A DNA stretch of 10,323 nt from an uncultured bacterium (GTDB lineage Bacteria; Eisenbacteria; RBG-16-71-46; CAIMUX01): contig CAMPIC010000052.1 of assembly GCA_946886185.1 (NCBI GenBank), positions 1 to 10,323 of the forward strand, written 5' to 3'. Made by a program: the position numbers and the translations under genes. Numbering within the stretch: position 1 is the first letter of the stretch; each line of letters opens with the position of its first letter. The notes below the pieces were generated by a model that saw only the letters and a list, made by a program, of their open reading frames with translations, had not been told where the DNA came from and searched no databases. Shown here piece by piece: positions 1 to 8,782 of the stretch.

Positions 1-378
1 GGAGAAGAACGAGTTCGCGTCGCACTCCGGCGGACCGCATCCTTTCCACGTCACCTGGTCGCGCACCCGATCGGTGGCACGGCGAGTTTCGTCGCTCGCA
101 GGGTCGAGCCCGAACTCACGAAGCAGCCAGAGGACGTGCATGGTGGAGTCCCATCCATGGTTCCACGCGCCGTTCCACGTTCCATCGGCCGCCTGCATCG
201 CGAGCAGTCGCGCGCCCCATCCTTTGGTGGCGATCTGAGCGCGCTCTGCCGCTACGGCGTCCGCCGGCGGGTCGAGGAGATCGCGCATCACCTGCCAGCG
301 GATCGCGGGATCGGAATCGAGCAGCCAACCGATGACCGGATCCTGCGGGGTCCATGGCTCGGATCGAACGAACCTCAT
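1..378 (-). CDS. Squalene-cyclase-like toroid protein, N-terminal part (cut by the window edge)
   Basis: The frame is open from an ATG at 378 down to base 1, giving 126 residues with no stop, so the gene continues beyond the left edge. The start is well supported by a GGAGG (bases 384-388, minus sense) five bases upstream. Visible motifs are DSDPAIRWQVMRDLLDPP (21-38), GWGARLLAMQAADGTW (53-68), a DSTMHVLWLLREFGLDP stretch (77-93) and a Cys-containing segment near 114-119. This matches the N-terminal half of a family often labelled squalene cyclase or prenyltransferase-like, built on an alpha/alpha toroid. In known members a GxPCxNG-type segment follows, which lies outside this window. The conserved DXDD of true squalene-hopene cyclases cannot be checked. 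No signal peptide or membrane segment is seen, so it is probably cytoplasmic. The substrate is unknown and the family name should not be read as proof of terpene cyclisation. It is divergently arranged with the DUF937 gene. Confidence 0.75.
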   Translation of the reverse strand, partial: MRFVRSEPWTPQDPVIGWLLDSDPAIRWQVMRDLLDPPADAVAAERAQIATKGWGARLLAMQAADGTWNGAWNHGWDSTMHVLWLLREFGLDPASDETRRATDRVRDQVTWKGCGPPECDANSFFS

Positions 379-383
379 GTCTG

Positions 384-388
384 CCTCC
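384..388 (-). promoter_or_regulatory. Shine-Dalgarno site of the squalene-cyclase-like gene
   Basis: GGAGG on the minus strand, five bases before the ATG at 378. It fixes the start of the partial gene. The rest of the 286-bp divergent spacer (379-664) shows no gene. I could not pick a convincing -35/-10 pair for either direction there. Confidence 0.6.
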
Positions 389-664
389 GTTGCGATGATG
401 CGGGGCTCGCGGGCGCCGTTGAGCTCTCGCCAGTTCGGCGTTCACCACCTGAGCATTCACGATTCTCTGGCGAAACGAAGCGGGACCAGGCTGCTGGCGA
501 GTCGGGGGGCATCCCAGAGCCGACGGAGGCATTCTTACAACAACCTGCCTCGTCGGAGAAGGATCCACAATCTGTTGCGTCAATGCCATGCGGATCGACA
601 TGATCAGAGCTTCACGCAGTTCGGACGAGCGGATCGAATACCTCGAACACGATCGGAGTGCACT

Positions 665-1273
665 ATGCAGATCGACGATGTACTGCGGCAGATGGGCGGA
701 CTTCAATCGATGGCGCGCGAGTTGGGCGTCTCCGAAGCAGAAGCTGCAAAGGGCGCGGCGGCGCTCTTGCCCTCGATCCTCGGAGGATTCAAGAAGCAGG
801 CTCAGTCTCAGCCGACGGGTCTCGAGGGGCTGGGCGGACTCCTGGGAAAGCTGGGAGGCGGATCTCTCCTCGATGAAGTGCTTTCTCCGGACCCGACCAA
901 CGTCGACCGCGGCAATGACGTGCTCGGGCAGATCTTCGGATCGAAGGAAGTGAGCCGCGAGGTCGCGAAGGATGCGTCTCCGCGCGCCGGTCTCGATCCC
1001 ACCGTCCTGAAGAAGATGCTGCCGATTCTCGCGATGATGGTCGCGGGCTACATGGCGAAACAGCGCGCCGCCGCCAAGCCGAGCGCGGGCGCAACCGAGA
1101 GCCGGGGAGGATCGCTCGGGGACATTCTCGGCAACCTCGCGGGCGGTCAGGCCAATGCCGGATCTCTCGGCGGAGCTATCGGCGGACTGGGAGGATTGGC
1201 CGCCATGCTCGACTCGGACGGCGACGGCAATCCGCTGGACGACATTCTTCGGAGAGTCGGAAAGGCGCGCTGA
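665..1273 (+). CDS. DUF937 / YidB-like protein
   Basis: A 202-residue protein of the DUF937 family, whose biochemical role is unknown. The ATG at 665 is chosen because GGAG (655-658) lies six bases upstream. The frame is open further upstream to 332, but that part does not resemble the family. Family-like parts in order: an N-terminal helical segment with AAALLPSILGGFKKQ (31-45), a Gly/Leu-rich stretch (52-68), the core GNDVLGQIFGSKEVSREVAK (83-102), then LDPTVLKKMLPILAMMVAGYMAKQ split over 110-133. A low-complexity Ala/Gly/Ser linker follows (134-180). The C-terminus carries a DSDGDG acidic loop (183-188) followed by NPLDDIL, resembling a calcium-binding loop and common in DUF937 proteins. 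There is no signal peptide. The hydrophobic core segment (117-130) is short and the protein is probably soluble. It stands alone on its strand, convergent with the dihydroorotate-dehydrogenase-like gene. Confidence 0.85.
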   Translation: MQIDDVLRQMGGLQSMARELGVSEAEAAKGAAALLPSILGGFKKQAQSQPTGLEGLGGLLGKLGGGSLLDEVLSPDPTNVDRGNDVLGQIFGSKEVSREVAKDASPRAGLDPTVLKKMLPILAMMVAGYMAKQRAAAKPSAGATESRGGSLGDILGNLAGGQANAGSLGGAIGGLGGLAAMLDSDGDGNPLDDILRRVGKAR

Positions 1274-1287
1274 TCAGCACGACACTG

Positions 1288-1333
1288 TGAACCGGTGGCA
1301 GTGCCGTGCACCGCGCCGCGCGCCGCCGGTTCA
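1288..1333. terminator. Stem-loop between convergent genes; possible bidirectional terminator
   Basis: TGAACCGGTGGC (1288-1299) pairs with GCCGCCGGTTCA (1322-1333). The stem is 12 bp with one G-U pair in the RNA. The 22-base loop contains a further small GTGC/GCAC hairpin (1301-1311). It begins 15 bases after the DUF937 stop and lies beyond the stop of the convergent minus-strand gene. No T-run follows on either strand, so it is not a classic intrinsic terminator. It may block or stabilise 3' ends of both transcripts. A second, weaker hairpin, TCCGGG-TAAT-CCCGGA (1418-1433), lies closer to the minus-strand stop. Confidence 0.45.
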
Positions 1334-1452
1334 GCGTTCCCAGCAGCAAATCACGCTTTATGGTGCGTTGCCACGGAAGGGCACAGAGGGCGATCCCGGT
1401 GAACGGGCCGCAATCTTTCCGGGTAATCCCGGAGCCGCGTTCGGAGACGATC

Positions 1453-2442
1453 TCAGAGCTCCCAACTGTGGATGACCTTCATGTAGTTCGTCCGTTCGAA
1501 CGCGGCGGAATTCGGCGAGTGCTGCAGGTTCATGCTCCCTTGCATCTGGGAGATCGACTCGTACTCATGCTCCTGCATCCAGCAAGCAACTTCTCGGAGT
1601 ACTGCGGCCACGTGGTCGGGACCTTTCAGCAGGATGGCAGAGACCATCTGCACGGCATCGGCTCCGGCCATGATCGCCTTGATCACGTCGAGCGGGCCGT
1701 GGACCCCGCCGGTAGCGGCCAGGGAAAGCTCCACTTGACCCGACAGGATCGCGAGCCATCGCAATCGCAGCCGCAGTTCTTCTGAACTCGAGAGCTGAAG
1801 GTTCGGCACCACCTGCAGCCGTTCCACGTCGATATCAGGCTGATAGAAGCGGTTGAAGAGGACGAGCCCGTTCGCGCCGGCCAGCTCGATACGCTTGGCG
1901 AAGTTCGCGAAGGCGGAGAAGAAGGGCGACAGCTTGACCGCGAGCGGAATCTCGATCGACTCTCGCACGGAAGCGACGATCTCGACGCAACGGTCCTCGA
2001 CCACACTCGCGTCCTCGTTCGCATCGGTGGGCAGGAAGTAGAGGTTGAGCTCGAGCGCGTCCGCCCCGGCAGCTTCGATGTCTCGCGCATAACTGGTCCA
2101 TCCGCCGGCCGTGGTGCCGTTGAGCGAGCCGATCACGGGGACCGGAATCGAATGCTTGAGCCGCTCGATCAAGCCGAGATAGCGCCGCGGGCCGATATGA
2201 GATGGCTCGATGACCGGAAAGTAGGAAAGCGCTTCGGCGAAGCTCTCCCCGTAGGTCTCGATCTGCTCGAAAGCCAGCACTTCCTTCTCGATGTCTTCCT
2301 CGAAGAGGGAGTGCACGACGAAGGCGGAGACGCCGGCATCCACCAGACGCCATACCGTCTCGAGGTTGTCCACGATCGGAGACGCGCCGCAGACGATCGG
2401 CGTTTCCAGATCGAAGCCCAGATACTTGGTGGAGAGGTCCAT
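1453..2442 (-). CDS. Dihydroorotate-dehydrogenase-like FMN-barrel protein, nifJ-linked
   Basis: A 329-residue TIM-barrel protein of the dihydroorotate dehydrogenase superfamily, starting at the ATG at 2442. AGGAG (2454-2458) lies 11 bases upstream and a second GGAGG sits almost against the ATG. Family marks are the N-terminal LGFDLETPIVCGASPIVDN (8-26), SLNGT (106-110), VKLSPF (169-174) and the FMN-phosphate region ATGGVHGPLDVIKAIMAGAD (243-262). The segment that carries the catalytic Cys or Ser in true class 1 enzymes (usually N-L/I-S-C-P-N) reads NLYFLPTD (133-140), so the base is missing. The C-terminal tail (about 290-329) extends past the barrel. It follows nifJ by 42 bp on the same strand and is probably co-transcribed. 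Such dihydroorotate-dehydrogenase-like proteins are known beside nifJ in other bacteria, but the function is unsettled. I infer a flavin- or redox-related accessory role. It should not be named pyrD. Confidence 0.88.
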   Translation of the reverse strand: MDLSTKYLGFDLETPIVCGASPIVDNLETVWRLVDAGVSAFVVHSLFEEDIEKEVLAFEQIETYGESFAEALSYFPVIEPSHIGPRRYLGLIERLKHSIPVPVIGSLNGTTAGGWTSYARDIEAAGADALELNLYFLPTDANEDASVVEDRCVEIVASVRESIEIPLAVKLSPFFSAFANFAKRIELAGANGLVLFNRFYQPDIDVERLQVVPNLQLSSSEELRLRLRWLAILSGQVELSLAATGGVHGPLDVIKAIMAGADAVQMVSAILLKGPDHVAAVLREVACWMQEHEYESISQMQGSMNLQHSPNSAAFERTNYMKVIHSWEL

Positions 2443-2484
2443 GCCTCCGATTTCTCCTCTCGCGGTACGTCCGCTTTCTTGGTG

Positions 2485-6312
<3,828 letters not shown>

Positions 6313-6318
6313 GAGCGA

Positions 6319-6325
6319 TCCTTCC
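6319..6325 (-). promoter_or_regulatory. Shine-Dalgarno site that sets the nifJ start
   Basis: GGAAGGA on the minus strand, six bases before the ATG at 6312. This favours the internal ATG over the ATG at 6378, which has no comparable site. The 22 extra residues of the longer form also show nothing typical of the family. Confidence 0.65.
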
Positions 6326-6409
6326 ATGTGCGGTGCGGTTGGCCGACTCCAATCCGATGCCACCTGAGATCCGACCAACTGATGGTACCCGCCTCAGTTT
6401 TTGAGCGAG

Positions 6410-6445
6410 TAAGGGATTACCGCAGTCGTATAAGGGAAGGATCAA
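6410..6445 (-). promoter_or_regulatory. Possible nifJ promoter/operator region with phased repeats
   Basis: Two copies of TAAGGGA (plus-strand 6410-6416 and 6431-6437) lie exactly 21 bp apart, about two helical turns, roughly 100-125 bp before the nifJ start. A weak sigma70-like pair overlaps them on the minus strand: TTGATC (6445-6440), an 18-bp spacer, then GGTAAT (6421-6416). The match to consensus is only partial. This could be a regulator site or chance. Confidence 0.25.
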
Positions 6446-6622
6446 CGGACAGGTTGACCCTCTGCGGCGCCTTGGCTCTAGAACTCGTTCGTCCGTTGAG
6501 GCCCATGTAATCGTTGATCGCCCAGTAATCGCCGAGACCGAACCACCGAGACTTCGCGCCTACGATCGCATCCAGGTCCGCGGGAGGATTCTGTCCAGGA
6601 GTGCGACCAGATCTGTCCTATC

Positions 6623-7078
6623 ATGCGCTCCAACACAGTCGTTCTTCTCTCCGGATCGCAGACATCTGGTCATACCCACGCTTTGGCGCTCCGCGTGCTG
6701 ATGGAGATGCAACCGGACCATCCGCGCCGGCATGGTCTGGTGCAGTGGCTGTATCTGAACAAGAAACTCGATCACTGGAAGTCGACGCGTGCCACCGCCG
6801 AGGTGATGTACGCGCTCGCTCGTTATGTAGAACACGAGGGGACGCTCGCGTCGCGCGAGGAAATCCAGGTCACGGTTGGGCCGCTTACCGAGACGCTGGA
6901 ATTCGACCCGGAAGCACACGCCGGTGGGCCGAATCCACTTCGCAGTCGCTGTACGCTCCCGAGTTCGTGGCCTATTCCGCCGGCGATCGGCTCGAAGTCG
7001 ACAGCGCGTTCAAGTAGGGGTGCATTCGCCAGCTGTTCATTGGACGACAGATTTAAAGTCGAAAGCGCACGCGAGTGA
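6623..7078 (+). pseudogene. Remnant of a bacterial alpha-2-macroglobulin-like gene
   Basis: The 151-residue frame resembles only the late part of bacterial alpha-2-macroglobulins, large periplasmic or surface protease traps of some 1500-2000 residues. Matching parts are HTHALALRVLMEMQPDHP (17-34), GLVQWLYLNKKLDHWKSTRA (38-57), TAEVMYALARYVE (58-70) and a REEIQVTVG...LEFDPE...AGGPN segment (79-104), about bases 6671-6934. This is the end of the thioester-bearing alpha/alpha domain and the start of the next beta domain. No thioester CxEQ motif, signal peptide or lipobox is present. After residue 104 the similarity fades and the frame stops at 7078. No good ribosome binding site precedes the ATG at 6623. 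I read it as a relic truncated at both ends. A short expressed protein is possible but unlikely. Confidence 0.55.
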
Positions 7079-7170
7079 GAGTTGCGCTCGAGATGGAGGC
7101 AGAGGAGAAGTTCAGAGGGGATGCTCCTATCTGCTGCCAGGGGCGTCGCTGGATGCCAACGCGCAAGGAC

Positions 7171-7200
7171 TTGACCTTCGACAGTACGAATCGATACGCT
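7171..7200 (+). promoter_or_regulatory. Weak candidate promoter of the FG-GAP protein gene
   Basis: TTGACC (7171-7176) is followed after 18 bp by TACGCT (7195-7200). The -35 is good (5 of 6) but the -10 is poor (3 of 6). It is correctly placed for the downstream gene. I see nothing else recognisable in 7079-7261. Confidence 0.2.
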
Positions 7201-7348
7201 GTTCGCGCTCCAATCATCGTCTCGTGATCGCGTGGTTTGCTCACAAACGGAGATCTGAACCGTGTTGCATACACCGATTGGGTTCACGCTCGCCGCTTTC
7301 ACCCCTTTGTGTCGATTCCCGATCCGGAGCTACGCCGCGGTTGTGGCC

Positions 7349-8782
7349 ATGCGCCGCGTCGGCGCTTCATTCAGCCTTGGAGTTGCAGTGCATGTTGTCG
7401 CCTGGCTCGTGGTGCCGATGCCGGCAGCGGCGTTGCAGTTCGAGGCCGGAGACGGTCCTTTCTCGGTCGGGATCGCGGACTTCAACGGAGACGATCACTC
7501 AGACCTGGCGGTGACGAACTATTGGACGAACACCGTCTCGATCTTGCTCAGCAACGGGGATGGGACCTTCTCCACGCCGACGGCATTCGGCACCGGGGCT
7601 TATCCGGTGGCCGTCGCCGTGGGAGATTTGAATGGGGATGGTGAATTCGACCTCGCGGTGGTGAATTACGCCGAGGGTCTTTGGCCTTCCGTCTCAGTGC
7701 TGCTCGGCAACGGGGATGGGAGCTTTGCTGAGCAGGTTGTCTACGGGACCGGACAACTTCCCAGTTCTGTCTGGATGGCGCATTTGAACAAGGACGATGC
7801 GCTTGATTTGTGCGTGCCGAGCGCGGACTGGTCGACGATCTCCGTGCTCCTTGGCAACGGGGACGGAAGCTTCGAGCCGCACATGGAGTACACCCCCTCG
7901 TTCGAGCCGTTTGTTGCTGGCGCCGCGGATTGGAACGAGGATGGCGCCCTCGATCTGATCATGGGACAATTTGGAAGCAAGTTCCGGGTGCTGTTTGGCC
8001 GCGGGGACGGGACGTTCGATCAGTATGTGGAGCATTTTGCGGGAGGAAACAACATCGATGTCGCGATCGCAGATTTGAACGAGGACGGGCACCTCGATTT
8101 GGTTCTCGCGAATGCAGGTATTGGGGACACCACCATAACGGTGGTGCTTGGTCGCGGGGACGGAGGATTCGGTTTCACGATCTCGTACCCTACCGGAACC
8201 CGTCCGACCGCTGTGGCAATCGGAGATTTGAACGAGGATGGGGACCTCGACCTGGTCGCCGCGAATTTCGAATCGAACACTGCCTCGGTGCTCCTGGGTC
8301 ACGGGGACGGGAGCTTCGACCCGCACGTCGAGTATGCGACCGGCGTCGCTCCCTTCGACGTCGCGATCGGAGATCTGAACGGGGACGGCCACGCCGACCT
8401 CGCTTTGCCGAACTCGATGACTGCGACCGTCTCCGTGCTCTGCGGCAATGGAGATGGAACCTTCGATACAGTGAGCGACGTCGACCCCGCACCGACGATC
8501 GCATCCGAGTTGCAGCTCTCGGTGTCACCGAATCCGTCCCGATCCGCTTCGCATGTGAGCTTCGTCCTGCCTTCGACCGGGAATGTAGAGATCGAGATCT
8601 TCGACGTCTCCGGACGCCGTGTATTTCGCTTCGACCCCCAGCAATACGAAGCCGGTCCTCACGCTTTGATCTGGGACGGAAACGATCAGGCAGGTTCCAC
8701 AGTTCCCGCGGGACTCTACCTGGTACGACTCATCACGGATGGAGAGCGAGCAACCGCGCCGATCGTGAGGATTAACCTCTGA
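7349..8782 (+). CDS. Secreted seven-repeat FG-GAP/VCBS beta-propeller protein with C-terminal sorting-type domain
   Basis: From the ATG at 7349 this is 477 residues. It has a 28-residue signal peptide: MRR, then a hydrophobic core, then PMPAAA with likely cleavage before LQ. A GTG at 7262, with GGAG nine bases upstream, would add 29 residues. I prefer 7349 because it yields a normal signal peptide, although it lacks a clear ribosome binding site. Seven FG-GAP/VCBS-type repeats follow (about 38-384), each of the form VAIGDLNxDGxxDL...VSVLLGNGDGTF, with DxNxDG loops typical of calcium binding. The C-terminus (about 388-477) has SVSPNPS, then EIEIFDVSGRRV and GLYLVRL, as in FlgD-like / type 9 secretion type A sorting domains. 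The protein is probably exported and surface-attached or released. Its ligand is unknown; adhesion or glycan/protein binding is only a guess. Its stop overlaps the 3' end of the convergent debranching gene. Confidence 0.9.
   Translation: MRRVGASFSLGVAVHVVAWLVVPMPAAALQFEAGDGPFSVGIADFNGDDHSDLAVTNYWTNTVSILLSNGDGTFSTPTAFGTGAYPVAVAVGDLNGDGEFDLAVVNYAEGLWPSVSVLLGNGDGSFAEQVVYGTGQLPSSVWMAHLNKDDALDLCVPSADWSTISVLLGNGDGSFEPHMEYTPSFEPFVAGAADWNEDGALDLIMGQFGSKFRVLFGRGDGTFDQYVEHFAGGNNIDVAIADLNEDGHLDLVLANAGIGDTTITVVLGRGDGGFGFTISYPTGTRPTAVAIGDLNEDGDLDLVAANFESNTASVLLGHGDGSFDPHVEYATGVAPFDVAIGDLNGDGHADLALPNSMTATVSVLCGNGDGTFDTVSDVDPAPTIASELQLSVSPNPSRSASHVSFVLPSTGNVEIEIFDVSGRRVFRFDPQQYEAGPHALIWDGNDQAGSTVPAGLYLVRLITDGERATAPIVRINL
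7460..8500 (+). repeat. Seven tandem repeats encoding propeller blades
   Basis: Repeat starts are at about 7460, 7607, 7763, 7910, 8054, 8207 and 8354, giving periods of 147, 156, 147, 144, 153 and 147 bp. The repeats are also visible in the DNA, as recurring GGCAACGGGGATGG-like and GGAGATTTGAACG-like words. Seven units fit one closed seven-bladed propeller. Repeat 3 (NKDDALDL) and repeat 4 (NEDGALDL, with no following VVN-type segment) are the most diverged. Confidence 0.85.

Larger units (their letters stand above)
6313..6622. other. 310-bp intergenic stretch upstream of nifJ
   Basis: The stretch holds the nifJ ribosome binding site, its presumed leader and promoter, and the paired TAAGGGA sites. 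A small CTCA/TGAG hairpin lies at 6394-6406. Part of it (6313-6378) could be coding if nifJ starts at the upstream ATG. Between about 6450 and 6622 I see no gene on either strand that resembles a known protein. This may be decayed sequence from the alpha-2-macroglobulin remnant next to it. Confidence 0.4.

Noticed and set aside
332..664. Upstream extension of the DUF937 frame
   Set aside because: The extra 111 codons do not resemble the family, and the ATG at 665 has a good ribosome binding site. The early part overlaps the start of the divergent gene.
6601..7017. Alternative plus frame ending in an LYAPEFVAYSAGDRLEVDSAFK-like tail
   Set aside because: The tail looks protein-like, but most of the frame is a shadow of the alpha-2-macroglobulin-like frame and I cannot match the tail to a known family.
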